Positions 12,778 to 25,659 of a DNA stretch of 64,000 nucleotides are shown here, in pieces; the first letter of the stretch is position 1; every line of letters begins with the position of its first letter. Made by a program: the position numbers and the translations under genes. The DNA comes from Anisus vortex (taxonomy: Eukaryota > Mollusca > Gastropoda > Planorbidae). Below the pieces are notes generated by a model that did no database searches, had not been told where the DNA came from, and worked only from the letters and a program-made list of their open reading frames with translations. The stretch is from contig OX421506.1 of assembly GCA_949126835.1 (NCBI GenBank), positions 19,049,215-19,113,214 of the forward strand. The letters are read 5' to 3'.

Positions 12778-15480
12778 ATGGAATTTATTGAAAATCCAGA
12801 AGAAGAAGTTCTGAAAACTTTATCAATAAAGAAGTTAAAAGAGATCGCTGAGATCTTAAAGATAGAAGTTACTGAAACTACACCATCGAGGACTGTGTTG
12901 ACACAGCAGATAAAAGATGTGTTGATTGCGAGTGGCAAGTTGAAAGTAAAATCAAGCGCGGAGGGATATCAAGTTGAAGGTCAGATGTCTGAACAGTTCC
13001 GATTTCAACTAGAAATGAAACGTCTTGAGATAGAAGAAAGACGTCTAGAAATAGAAAGTCAGGAAAGAGATAAGAAAAGTCAAAGAGAAAGTCAGGAAAG
13101 AATAGAGCTAGCAAAGATAGGAGCTACTAAAAAAGAATCTCATAATGATGTAGAGATGGCCAGATGGAAAAAGCTAGTCCCTACCTACATTGATAAAGAA
13201 AGTGAAATAGCTAATTTCTTCCAGACCTTTGAAATTTCTTGCAGAGATTTTAAGTTCCCAGAAGATAAATGGGGAATATTAGTCAGAACAGCTTTTACTC
13301 AGGGAAGGGCAAGAGATTGTGTTTTATTGTTAAAAGAGGAGCATTTGAATGATTATGAAATCATCAAAGATTCTGTACTGAAAGCGTACAACCAAATACC
13401 GGAAAGTTATCGGAAAAGGTTCCGTCAGTACACAATGTCCCCTTACCAAACACACTTAGACTTCCTTCGAGCAGAAGAAAAGTTAATGGATCAGTGGATA
13501 AAATCCAGAAATATCTCCACATTAAAAGAAATGAAAGATTTTATTAACAAAGTGAGGCCGGATATAAGAATGTATTTATCCGAGCGTGATATCACTGACC
13601 CACATAAGGCTGCTGATTTAGCTGAACAGTATGCACTGTGTCATAGGACAGCTGGTGAAAAGAATGTTAATAGGCCACAACGGCAAGCAGAAAACACACA
13701 GAAACATCGTGAAAAAGAGCATTTTGGGAAACAAAATGATGTGAATAAGAAACCTGTCAACAAAAACGTCCAATGTACTTTTTGTAAAAGAACAGGACAT
13801 AGCATCGAAGACTGTTGGAGCATAAGGAAAGATAAAAGACCTAATAAAGTGGTAATGTGCACTAGCCATAGACCAATACAAAATGTACAAGAAAGCGAAG
13901 ATACAAACGAACTGAATTCGAAGAAAGATTCTTCTAAACCAGAAACACTGAGGGTGGATTTGCCTGAGAGCAAAAGTCAGAAGGTAGAGAAATCTACAAC
14001 TGAAGATAATGAGGATAAATATCCTGATTATAAATACAGAATGGCTACTATTGGATTAATTGTCCAAGTCCACAGAGACGAAAAAGTAGACCAAAGTATT
14101 TTTGACTCGGAAAAGAGTCTGAAGTCATCGAAAGATGAAACAACACCCGAAAGTCATGGTCAAGGGAAGAATAAAATTGACACAGAGACCCTGTGCAGTT
14201 TTCAACCGTTCATTAGTGAAGGTTGTGTGGCCTTACAAAAGGAAGGACCACTGAAGTCCGTAAACATATTACGAGACACAGGAGCATCATTAACACTGCT
14301 GCTTAAAGATGTATTACCATTGAATGATAATACATTGACAGGACAGACTGTCCTATTGAGAGGTTTTGAATGGAAAGAAGAAATACCTCTACATAGGATA
14401 TACCTCGCATCTGACTTGGTGACAGGATATGTGACAGTTGGAGTAATATCAAAACTTCCTGTTGAGGGCATATCCGTTATCCTAGCAAATGATTTGGCGA
14501 AAGGGAGGGTGAGACCTGAACTGATTGTGAAGGAAAATCCAGACCCTAGTCCTATTGTGGAGACAGGAAAAGAAAAAGAACTTTATCCTGTAGGTGATGT
14601 CATAAATGGTATGACACCACAGAAAAAGAAAGAAGAAATTCTCTCACAAGAAAAGAAAAAGAAAGAAGAAATTCTCCCACGAGAGAAGAAAGAGGAAGAA
14701 GAAGTGGAACTGGATACTTCTATTTTCTCCATGATTGAAGATTGTCCGAAAGGAAATGAACAATCAAAGAAGTCATCACGAAGAGAGATGATTGCTGAGC
14801 AGAAATTAGACCCAGAGTTGCTACAGTTGCATGAGAAAGCTGTCGACGAGAAAGAAAATCCTACTACTGATGTCTATGAACAGATAGACCACAGCATAAA
14901 CAAACAACAATGCAAACCTGCAGTTGCCGGTACAGATGAAGATTGGAGGAGCATCACTGAAGAAACGAGTGCGGAGAGCTGGACCGAAACTACCAAAAGC
15001 TATGGGTTACCACAATCCATACCGACAGATCGAAGGACCAACTTCGCCCCGGAACTCTTCAATCCAGTCCTAAAGAACTTATGCCTGGAGCAGGAGATGT
15101 CAACTGAATCCTATCCGGAAAGTCGAGGAGCCTATGGACAAATCTTTGGACCCACTGTCCGAGGACCACTCAAAATACTTCAAGAGGAATGGCCGACCGA
15201 ATTGGACCTCCTTGGGCTGATCAAGTACCTAGATAAGTACATAAAATTTTTGTCTGACATAACTGTGTTTGTTAGGAAAAAATTGTACACTGCTCACATG
15301 CAGATGCCATTGTTGTGTGATGAAAGAAAGGCAAAAATATTATATCATTTGAAAATGATAAAGCCTTACCTTCTGAAAACAATTGGAATAAGCTTGATGT
15401 TGTTAACATTGTTACTCTTATTTGTAAAATTCATACCTGGAGTACAGGATGAATTGAATGACAAATTCACTGATAGTTAG
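12778..15480 (+). CDS. Gag-protease polyprotein with collapsed integrase, element 1
   Basis: 900 residues. Order: a SAP-like N-terminal helix pair (about 10-50), a charged coiled coil (75-115), a capsid region with a SCAN-like pattern (about 140-290; RFR...QTH..FLR...QW...A..LA..Y), a CCHC knuckle (C333, C336, H341, C346), and a retropepsin with DTG at 500-502 plus a later ILAND block. A Glu/Lys-rich linker follows (about 615-645). From 743 the sequence matches integrase only in pieces. The second catalytic Asp region (TD at 750-751) is present, but the HHCC finger, first Asp, catalytic Glu and intervening sequence are missing. These losses are in frame. The C-terminus adds a hydrophobic segment (about 867-887), likely a membrane span. 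Integrase activity is therefore unlikely, whereas Gag and protease could function. Confidence 0.88.
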   Translation: MEFIENPEEEVLKTLSIKKLKEIAEILKIEVTETTPSRTVLTQQIKDVLIASGKLKVKSSAEGYQVEGQMSEQFRFQLEMKRLEIEERRLEIESQERDKKSQRESQERIELAKIGATKKESHNDVEMARWKKLVPTYIDKESEIANFFQTFEISCRDFKFPEDKWGILVRTAFTQGRARDCVLLLKEEHLNDYEIIKDSVLKAYNQIPESYRKRFRQYTMSPYQTHLDFLRAEEKLMDQWIKSRNISTLKEMKDFINKVRPDIRMYLSERDITDPHKAADLAEQYALCHRTAGEKNVNRPQRQAENTQKHREKEHFGKQNDVNKKPVNKNVQCTFCKRTGHSIEDCWSIRKDKRPNKVVMCTSHRPIQNVQESEDTNELNSKKDSSKPETLRVDLPESKSQKVEKSTTEDNEDKYPDYKYRMATIGLIVQVHRDEKVDQSIFDSEKSLKSSKDETTPESHGQGKNKIDTETLCSFQPFISEGCVALQKEGPLKSVNILRDTGASLTLLLKDVLPLNDNTLTGQTVLLRGFEWKEEIPLHRIYLASDLVTGYVTVGVISKLPVEGISVILANDLAKGRVRPELIVKENPDPSPIVETGKEKELYPVGDVINGMTPQKKKEEILSQEKKKKEEILPREKKEEEEVELDTSIFSMIEDCPKGNEQSKKSSRREMIAEQKLDPELLQLHEKAVDEKENPTTDVYEQIDHSINKQQCKPAVAGTDEDWRSITEETSAESWTETTKSYGLPQSIPTDRRTNFAPELFNPVLKNLCLEQEMSTESYPESRGAYGQIFGPTVRGPLKILQEEWPTELDLLGLIKYLDKYIKFLSDITVFVRKKLYTAHMQMPLLCDERKAKILYHLKMIKPYLLKTIGISLMLLTLLLLFVKFIPGVQDELNDKFTDS

Positions 15481-17697
15481 TTACCAAACTTACTATTGTA
15501 AAACTAAATCCCTTACTTGTGATGAAAAAGGACTGAGTAAAAGTATTGTTAGAGTAGATATCATTATATTGTGATATTTCTAAACAAACTTGTTAGGTTG
15601 AGCATTTAAAATAATTGCTATAAGAGAAAAAGATCAGTTTTATCCGCAGAATTGGTTTCTAAATCAGAGGACATTATAAATGTGGACTGATTATAAGATA
15701 TGTTTGAGAAACTCTGGAAATGATAATTGAAACATTTGACAGAGGGGATAATTTGATTGAAAAAGATGTAAATGGTTTTGAGAAAAGAGAATTTTTCTAT
15801 CACTAAAGTATTGAGAAATGTTTTATGATTGTACTATGGAAAATATTTTATCATGTACTGTTGTTGAAATATTGCACTGAGTCAGTATGCAAATTTCTTC
15901 TATGTGAATTTATTCATTTATTATATTATCATTGAATGTATGATAATGTAGGGTAAAAATAGTTGCAGCAAGGCAGAACTATGACTAAAAAGAATTCCAA
16001 GAAATGTATTATATATGATTTTTCACTTTTAGGACTGTTACATGAAAAGCAGACCAGAAGTGAAACTAATGTAAAATGAAACTTATCCTTGTTTTATATA
16101 AATTTAGGATATGTGCCACTGACTTGACACTGTAAACCAGAATGGTTGAGAATGTCATGGTTGAGAATTTATAATGTTGACACACCAATGTTCAACTAAT
16201 GTATTATTAATTAAGGATTTCATGTCAAGATTGTAAAACTAATCTATATTTTTTTCTGTATGAGTTAAAATAGATTGAATGAATTGTACTGACAATCAAA
16301 AGATTGGGTAGACCTGAACACTGTGAAAGTAACAGGAGAACCTAGAACCTATGAATAAAACCTTTATGGAAAATGGAAAAGAGCAATGTACACCACTGAA
16401 AAGATTGGAAATGGAATGTTTTACCACACCAGTCAAACCAGCAGTTTGTTTTGTACATAAATTGTTACATTGATTTCTCTCTGAAAAAAATTAATAGTAG
16501 CCTATGCTTAACTCTTTTCTACTTCAATAATATTGTATTTGAAATGTCTTTGATGTAATCTAAAGAAAATAAGTACTTACTGTGTAGTACTAAGATTGTA
16601 TGAAGATAATATAATCTGCTTTGATTGATAGTTAATTAAGTAAATTAACCAAATTTGTTTCAAGTAAATCCATGTCTGCATGAAAGTTGAATGTTTCAAT
16701 GTGAACTCTTTTAAAAAGAAAATAAGGACGTCGAAAGGTCATGGTAAAATGAGAAATTGAAATATTTTTAATGATTTTTGCTATAAACTATTTTAATTCT
16801 GGAACAGACTATGTTTAATGTTATTAAAATAACATAAATGAATTTGATTTTGAGATGATAGATGTTAAAGAATGCTCATTTAATACGATAACTATTTAAT
16901 CGCGTAGCAATTTTATTTGACCTCGGCTGTGATGAGGTAAAAATTTGCATAGCGATGTCAACATTATTAGAATCAATTGGGAATGAGAGAGTGAAAACAA
17001 AAGAGAGGGAGAGAAAGAAAAAAGAATACTGACCTAGAAATTTTGGGTTTTGACACAGACAGTATTGTTTAAAGTTTAATGTGTTAGCCAGCCTACAAAC
17101 ATGAAAAAAAATACTGTCGAAGCAATAATATTTTTTGTTGTAAAGTGAAATTAGGTCAGGGCTAGTATTTTTTTTGTTTTGTAATTGAGTTAGGCCTAGC
17201 ATGTGTTCTATCAGAACGTTGGGTTTTTTTTTCTTATGAAAAAATAAGTCGTGTCTGCATAGACATTAGTTGATTTTTTCTTTTGTTGTTTGATTACAAA
17301 TGTAAAAGATATTAGTTTATAATTAAATGGACGAGAGAGGTTTTTATTAACGTGGAATGTTCATGTAATAGAAGTTATTAACTTGTATTATATTATATCT
17401 ATTAAGAATGATTATGTATTTTTCTTGTATACAAGATTTAGATAAACAATTTAATTGTCCATTGTTTTGAATTAAAAATTGAATGATTGAATGACTGTAG
17501 TTAAGCCATTTGCTAAGATGAACGTATATTGCATATATTATATGTTATTGTTATCAGTTCGATTGAATTATTGGGATAGCCAATTGAACTGTATTGTTAC
17601 CCCGGAATATTTTCTTTTATAATTATTCCTTAAAATTAACATTTTTTGTATGGTTAAAATGTAAAAGAAATAATTATAAAATTTTTAAGGGTGGTCG
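15481..17697 (+). other. Non-coding 3' region of element 1
   Basis: 2.2 kb of AT-rich sequence between the ORF stop and the 3' LTR. No RT or RNase H motif (such as a YxDD or FADD block) is visible in any frame. Small open frames here are not supported as genes. Confidence 0.7.
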
Positions 17698-18323
17698 TGT
17701 TACGAATCTCGGTCATAAATGAATGACGTAGTAAGGCATTGACCTCTTAACAAGTGCGTATCAGAGTCCAAGGCGACCAAGGTTTGACCTTTATGCCCTG
17801 AGGGCAGTTTAAATAAAATAATTCGTTCAAATCCCGTGGAAATTGGAGGATAATTCTGGATCGTAGTAATTATAGAGAAAGAGGTTAAAATGCGTATTAA
17901 GACCCTGTAGAATCTTCGATGATAGTTTTCTTTGGAAAGTCCCGACCTCCTTAAAGTTAGTTCAGTTCAGAAGTTTGTCGAGTGAAGTCGCTATATTCAT
18001 TTGTATATAATATGCCATTTATTTTGAAATACTTATGTTGCCATCAGTTGATGAAGTTTATTGATCGTTTATATTGAGTCTACAATTTAAATAAAATTGT
18101 TTATTCAACAACTGGAGTTGTTTGATCTATCATTGTTGAGAAAGGTACTGAAGATAATTATCACGAATATAACTACATTGCTGCATAGACCTGTCAGTCA
18201 AGGAACCCCTAGCTTGGGCTACAGATTAGCAGAATCTAGAGACTTCTAATAAAGATACAACTATATTCATTGAATCCGATTTAACGAGTCGTAATAATAG
18301 TCATCATAAAGAGGGCCATAACA
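17698..18323 (+). repeat. 3' LTR of element 1
   Basis: Same sequence as the 5' LTR. It ends ...ATAACA, against ...ATAATA in the 5' copy. Satellite sequence resumes immediately after it. Confidence 0.88.
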
Positions 18324-21300
18324 ATACGTCCATCTCAATACGTACATCTCAAAACTCACATCTCAATACGTACATCTCAATACGTTCATCTCAATACGTA
18401 CATCTCAATACGTACATCTAAAAACGTACATCTCAATACGTATATCTCAATACGTACAGCTCATAACGTACATCTTAACACAAACATCGCAATACGTACA
18501 TCTCAATACGTACATCTCAATACGTACATCTCAATACGTACATCTCATTACGTTCAGCTTAATACGTACATCTCAATACGTACATCTCAATACGTACATC
18601 TCAATACGTATAGCTCATTACGTACATCTTTATACTCGCATCTGAATACGTACATCTCAATACGTACATCTTAAAACTAACATCTTAATACGAACATCTC
18701 AATACGTACACCTCAATAGGTACATCTCAATACGTACATCTCAATACGTATATCTCAATAAGCATCTCTCAATACGTACATTAAATACGTACATCTCAAT
18801 ACGTACATCTCAATACGTACATCTCAATACGTAATTCTTAATACGTACAACTCAATAGGTACATCTCAATACGTACATCTTAATGCGTTCAGATCAATAC
18901 GTACATCTCAATACGTACATCTCAATACGTACATCTCAAAACGTACATCTCAATACGTATATCTCAATACGTACAGCTCATAACGTACATCTTAACACAT
19001 ACATCTCAATACGAACATCTCAATACGTACATCTAGATACGTACATCTCAATACGTATTTCTTATTGCGTACAACTCAATACGTACATCTCAATACGTAC
19101 ATCTAAATACGTTCAGCTCAATACGTATATCTAAATACGTACCTCTCAATATGTACATCTCAATTCGTTCAGCTCAATACGTACATCACACTACGTACAT
19201 CTGAATACGTACATCTCAATAAGTACATATCAATACGTATATCTCAATACGTACATCTAATTACGTACATCTTAATACGTACAACTCAATACGTACATCT
19301 CAATACGTATATCTCAATACGTACATTTCATTACGTACATCTTAATACGTATATCTCAATAAGCATCTCTCAATATGTACATCTCAATACGTGCATCTCA
19401 AAACGTAATTCTGAATACGTATATATCAATACGTACATGTCACTAAGCATCTCTTAATACAAACAGCTCAATACGTCCATCTCAATACGTACATCTCAAA
19501 ACTTACATCTCAATACGTACATCTCAATACGTTCACCTCAATACGTACATCTCAATACGTACACCTCAATACGTACATCTCAATACGTTCAGCTTAATAC
19601 GTACATCTCAATACGTACATCTCAATACGCACATCTCAATACGTACATCTCAAAACCTACATCTCAATACGTTCATCTCAATACGTACATCTCAAAACGT
19701 ACATCTCAATACGTAGATCTCAATACGTACAGCTCATAACGTACATCTCAACACATACATCTCAATAGGAACATCTCAATACGTACATCTAGATACGTAC
19801 ATCTCAATACGTAATTCTTAATGCGTACAACTCAATACGTACAACTCAATACGTACATCTCAATACGTTCAGCTCAATACGTACATCTAAATACGTACAT
19901 CTCGATATGTACATCTCAATTCGTTCAGCTCAATACGTACATCACAATACGCACATCTGAATATGTACATCTCAATACGTACATATCAATACGTTTATCT
20001 CAATACGTACATCTAATTACGTACATCTTAATACGTACATTCAATACGTATATCTCAATACGTATATCTCAATACGTACATCTCATTACGTACATCTTAA
20101 TACGTATAGCTCAATAAGCATCTTTCAATACGTACAACTCAATACGTACATCTCAATACGTAATTCTGAATACGTACATATCAATACGTACATGTCACTA
20201 AGCATTTCTTAATACGTACAGCTCAATACGTCCATCTCAATACGTACATCTCAAAACTTACATCTCAATACGTACATCTCAATACGTACATCTCAATACG
20301 TACATCTCAATACGTACATCTAAAAACGTACATCTCAATACGTATATCTCAATACGTACAGCTCATAACGTACATCTTAACACAAACATCGCAATACGTA
20401 CATCTCAATACGTACATCTCAATACGTACATCTCAATACGTACATCTCATTACGTTCAGCTTAATACGTACATCTCAATACGTACATCTCAATACGTACA
20501 TCTCAATACGTATAGCTCATTACGTACATCTTTATACTCGCATCTGAATACGTACATCTTAAAACTAACATCTTAATACGAACATCTCAATACGTACACC
20601 TCAATAGGTACATCTCAATACGTACATCTCAATACGTATATCTCAATAAGCATCTCTCAATACGTACATTAAATACGTACATCTCAATACGTACATCTCA
20701 ATACGTACATCTCAATACGTAATTCTTAATACGTACAACTCAATAGGTACATCTCAATACGTACATCTTAATGCGTTCAGATCAATACGTACATCTCAAT
20801 ACGTACATCTCAATACGTACATCTCAATACATACATCTCCATACGTACATCTCAAAACGTTAAGCTTAATACGTACATCTCAATACGTACATCTCAATAC
20901 GTACATATCAATACGTATATCGTAATACGTACATCTAATTACGTACATCTTAATACGTACATCTCAATACATACATCTCAATACGTATACCTCATTACGT
21001 ACATCTTAATACGTATATCTCAATAAGCATCTCTCAATACGTACAGCTCAATACGTACATCTCAATAAGTACATCTCATTACGTACATCTTAATACGTAT
21101 ATCTCTATAAGCATCTCTCAATATGTACATCTCAATACGTGCATCTCAAAACGTACATCTCAATACGTACACCTCAATACGTACGTCTCAATAAGCATCT
21201 CTCAATACGTACATCTAAATACGTACATCTCAATAATAATCTCACAATACGTACATCTCATATAGCATCTGTCAATACGTACAGCTCAATACGTACATCT

Positions 21301-21957
21301 CAATACGTACATCTCAAAACTTACATCTCAATACGTACATCTCAATACGTACATCTCAATACGTATATCTCAATACGTACATCTTATTACGTACATCTTA
21401 ATACGTATATCTCAATAAGCATCTATCAATATGTACATCTCAATACGTGCATCTCAAAACGTAATTCTGAATACGTACATATCAATACGTCCATGTCACT
21501 ATGCATCTCTTAATACGTACAGCTCAATACGTCCATCTCAATACGTACATCTCAAAACTTACATCTCAATACGTACATCTCAATACGTTCATCTCAATAC
21601 GTACATCTCAATACGTACATCTAAAAACGTACATCTCAATACGTATATCTCAATACGTACAGCTCATAACGTACATCTTAACACATACATCGCAATACGT
21701 ACATCTCAATACGCACATCTCAATACGTACATCTCAATACGTACATCTCAATACGTACATCTCAATACGTACATCTCAATACGTACACCTCAATACGTAT
21801 ATCTCAATACGTACATCTCAATATGTACAGCTCAATACGTACATCTTAATACTTACAACTCAATACGTACATCTCAAAACGTACATCTAAATACGTACAT
21901 CTCAATATGTACATCTCAATACCTACATCTTAATACGTTCATCTCAATACGTATAAG
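18324..21957. repeat. 14-bp satellite array, right part
   Basis: Continuation of the same array after LTR element 1. The landmark at 10812 recurs at 18883 and 20771 (1888 bp apart). Copies differ by few substitutions, so amplification is recent. The array ends near 21957 in unique sequence. Confidence 0.93.
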
Positions 21958-22375
21958 TCACTAGGGATGAGGGTGGTAAATATCGTTTTGAAGAGATTTA
22001 ACGGGACTCTAAACTGTAACCAGACTTGAACTTCACTTATCCAGATAAAAAAATCCCGAACCGAGATTACACTGTTGTAATCAACAGATCATAACAGATC
22101 TTCAATATGACTTTTGGCAAACAAGACATAAAGACGTTAAGAGCATACACTTATTTACATCCATATTGACGTGTTTTTTTTTTTCTGTATGTTTCTTTTT
22201 TCAAGTGTAAAACAGTTTTAAACTTTTTTTTAGGGCTAATTTGATCCATAACGCAAATAAATTTAATGGATGAATACTAAAAAAGTCGTTGTTTCTTGTA
22301 GCGTTTTGGGGTCTCTAACAAGATTAACGCCACACGAAATTAAGAAAGATTTCGTATATATATTTTACGAATCAC

Positions 22376-22500
22376 TGTAAATTTGGCAACGGTAAATTCG
22401 CCAACGGTATTTTCGGCAAGGTAATTTTGGCAACGGTAAATTCGGCAACGGTAATCTCGGCAAAACGATCAAAGCGGTGATTTTGGCAACGGTAAATTTG
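22376..22500. repeat. Degenerate ~15-bp repeat (ggcaacggtaaattc)
   Basis: About eight imperfect copies. The reverse complement occurs at 25225-25350 beside a related hAT copy, showing that both belong to one larger duplicated unit. Confidence 0.7.
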
Positions 22501-22558
22501 GCAAACTTAACATATCCACTGTTTTTATTGACCGTATTGGTAGAACTACACTCTAGTC

Positions 22559-22754
22559 CGGGATGGGAAACCTACGGTATGTGTGCTAGACATGGCACGC
22601 AGTATGGTTTTACATTTCACGTGAAAGACCAACAAAAAGGAAGTTTAAGTATCTTCTGCATGAAAAGAGCAGGATGACATTAAGGCCGTTGGCACCTTGA
22701 AAGATTTAGAAATGCTACTTTGGCACACTATTATCTAAAGTTTGTCGACCCCTG
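22559..22754. mobile_element. hAT MITE with perfect 8-bp TSD
   Basis: 196 bp, from cgggatgggaaacc to gtttgtcgacccctg, flanked on both sides by ctctagtc. Related interior motifs (tggcacgcag, ggcacactattat) recur at 62231-62437. Confidence 0.85.
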
Positions 22755-22762
22755 CTCTAGTC

Positions 22763-23929
22763 TACTAAATGAAGCTAATGGCACGAAATGGAGTTAGCAT
22801 TATAGACAGTGCCTGATTTGTGACATGTTTGCAATAGCGTAACATGAGGAAGGCGGAGGAGATGGGCCCCAGTCGTTGAATTTATGAGACGTGCTAAAAT
22901 GACACCAAAAATGTATATATAAAGTAAACAAATTAAGCAACAAAAAATAGTTAATTAGTTCGTTTGACTAAACATTAAATTTAAGAAAAACTTTTACGTT
23001 ATTTAACTAATGCATACAAAAAAGGAACCTTTAAATAATGTTACCCCCCCCCCCCCCCCCCCGTCTATAGCACAAGGTAACAAGGCAAGGCATTATTACG
23101 TAAACACCAGAATGAGACTCGCCGTGTTAACAAAAGCAAACGCTAGCCCCTCCCTCCCCCGTCTCCCCACCCCCATCTCCCCACCCCGTCTCCCCACCCC
23201 CGTCTCCCCACCGATTAAATTGTTAGTGACCCGCTTGGTAGCACCAGGCTAAGCAGTGAAAACTAAAAGAGGTTGGGGGGGGGGGGGCGGTATTCGTTTA
23301 AATTCTTTTTTAATCCCAGAACATTGTTTTGGCTAGTTAGACAAATCAGTCTTTCTATCAAAACATTGATTATGATATTGGATTTCATTTTATGATTACA
23401 ATTTTGAAAAAATAATTTAGTTATTTACTTTTCTTTTATATTTAAATTATATTGCAAACGAAAGTTATAAATAAAACATTTAATAGGTAGCCTAATAAAT
23501 TGTATAACAGTACTTTCAATGTTTAAACCAATTTACTTAGGCTATAAGGCACATTTAGCTACAAATCTCTTGTAAGTTATCGAGGTTTCTATATCAAATA
23601 TAGCCAACTAAAAATATGTATTGTTGTAGGCCTATATGTCTAAGTAATGTATACTTGTATCGTTATAACATAGAAGGTACAAGGTTTAAAACTGGTACAC
23701 GGTTTAAAACTACAAAGACAAAAAGGTAGGGTACTGATTGACGGCAAATAGCCGACCGCAATGGAATGTGATAAAATGTTTTATGGTGGCCATGTGTTCC
23801 CCCCACCCACACACACACAGACACTCAACAACCCGTGTTGAGAGAATAGGCCTATAGGTCAGCAAAGTAATTCTTTAACTCTCCTTGACGTAACCGGTCA
23901 AGAACATTCGCGTACCACTATGTTCGTTT
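22763..23929. other. No gene seen
   Basis: C- and G-run-rich then AT-rich sequence. Open frames at 23010-23252 derive from the C-rich repeats. Confidence 0.5.
23043..23062. repeat. Poly-C run
   Basis: About 19 C, followed by C-rich repeats (ccgtctccccac) to 23215. A G run lies at 23274-23287. Confidence 0.9.
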
Positions 23930-24200
23930 TTGCCTACCTTGACCTTTGCCGAGGCGTAACTTAAGTGGGGGGGGGGGGGGAGATACGCCGAGGCTGGGGA
24001 AGGGGTACATTTGGCGCCTATTTAAAATGTTTGTCGTTGATCATTAGATGACGTTAAATTAAATAACGTGCCAAAGTGCTCCTTAATGTTAGCCTATCAT
24101 GCTCTTTTCACCATTTTGGTGGTCTTTCATGTGCCATTTAAAAACGCTCTGCGTGCCAAGTATGGCACGCATTGCATAGGTTGCCTATCCATGGACTAGA
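23930..24200. repeat. Duplicated hAT-containing unit, copy F
   Basis: About 95 % similar by eye to 24905-25175. Contains an inverted copy of the hAT terminus (gcataggttgcctatccatg) abutting gactagagtgtagt, the same flank as the MITE at 22559. Confidence 0.75.
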
Positions 24201-24904
24201 GTGTAGTCTAACCAAAAGACTTAAAAAGCGGGTTAGAGGCGTAAGCCCTAAAATTCACCAATGCATAACATTTCTGTTTAGTCTACTTTTTTCTCTTTCT
24301 GGGAGTAAGTCTATCCTCCCGCCATACTGTTTCAACATCTCTGACTTGAAACTATATCAATGTCTTGTTCATCAAATTGATATGAAACATGTTGATTATA
24401 TACGAATAAAAATGATAAGAAGATACTACTAGGCATATACGTTTATATTATTTAAATACAAGTATCCTAAGCAAAATAATGTAAATATAAAAGACAAATT
24501 TTATAAAATATTGTGTAAATATTTTTACAATAAAATCAAATATAAATGTATTGACATAAAGAATAACTTTTAACTAGCAACAACAAAAAACAACAACTAG
24601 CAACAAAAAACGTCTCCTTGACCCCATAACCCCGCCCTCCCCCCACACCTTTTTTTCCTGCTGTAGCCTGGGGTCACTAATATTTGAATTGGCAGAACTT
24701 CGTAGGGGGAGTCGGGTAAGTACTTACGATGGACTTGGTCGGGGGCGGGAGGGGAGGGGGGCATTCTACGTTGGCTCTTGTTACACAACCAGTATCATAC
24801 TATGTAGGGGTCGAGGTCAGGTAGACAGAGTTAAGTAATATCGTAGGGGAGACAAACGTATGCTTTGATGCCTAAAGTCAGTTTAGAAATCTTACACTTA
24901 CACA
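24201..24904. other. No gene seen
   Basis: AT-rich segment, then a G/C-run-rich stretch around 24610-24770. No supported feature. Confidence 0.5.
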
Positions 24905-25370
24905 CATAGGCCTACCTTTACCTTTGCCGAGGCGTAACTTAAGGGGGGGGGGGCGGCGAAGAAACGCCGGGGCTGGGGAATATGTACATTTGGCGCCTAT
25001 TTAAATTGTTTGTCTTTGATAATTAGATGACGTTAAATTAAATAACGTGCCAAAGTGCTCCTTAATGTTATCATGCTTTTTTCACCATTTTGGTGTTCTT
25101 TCATGTGCTATTTAAAAACGCTCTGTGTGCCAAGTATGGCACGGTTTGCATAGGTTGCCTATCCATGGACTAGAGTGTAGTCTAAACAATACTTTTAATA
25201 AAAACAGTGAATATTATATGATTGCCAATTTTACCGTTGCCAATTTTACCGCTTTGCGTGTTTTGCCGAATTTACCTATTCCGAAATTACCTTTGCCAAA
25301 ATCCCCTTGCCTAAAATACCGGTTCCGAATTTACCATTGCCAAATTTACCGAGCACCATATTTTACCCTC
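24905..25370. repeat. Duplicated hAT-containing unit, copy G
   Basis: Repeats copy F, with tttgccgaggcgtaactt at its start. It continues into the ttgccaaatttaccg repeat, the reverse complement of 22376-22500. Confidence 0.75.
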
Positions 25371-25659
25371 ACACATATTAATCTATGTTCAGCCATCGCC
25401 TGTACAAATTTGTTTACAGTTTTAGCCATTACTGAGTGAATGATTGAATGCACATATCTACCTATCATTATCTCTACTTAATCACTTAATCATTTAGCTC
25501 TTGCACATGTAACATATTTTATGTATACCTACATTGCGTATTCTTTTTCAGTATTCATTTTATGCTTACATGTATATCAATATTTTGATATGATATCGCT
25601 TTTATCGTTTCTAATGTTATCATTTATTGCTATAATTAGTATGCTAAAGTGGTGTATAT

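Larger units (their letters stand above)
11978..18323 (+). mobile_element. LTR retrotransposon 1, Ty3/gypsy-type, non-autonomous
   Basis: Two direct LTRs flank a PBS-like site, one Gag-protease ORF and 2.2 kb without coding capacity. The element lies inside the 14-bp satellite, with the 4-bp sequence atac on both sides. That match is weak evidence because the satellite itself contains it. No reverse transcriptase or RNase H is visible, so movement would need a helper element. A purine-rich stretch (aagggtggtcg) directly precedes the 3' LTR and is the likely polypurine tract. Confidence 0.88.

Noticed and set aside
7986..21957. CRISPR-like array
   Set aside because: Repeats are directly tandem without spacers and the genome is eukaryotic.
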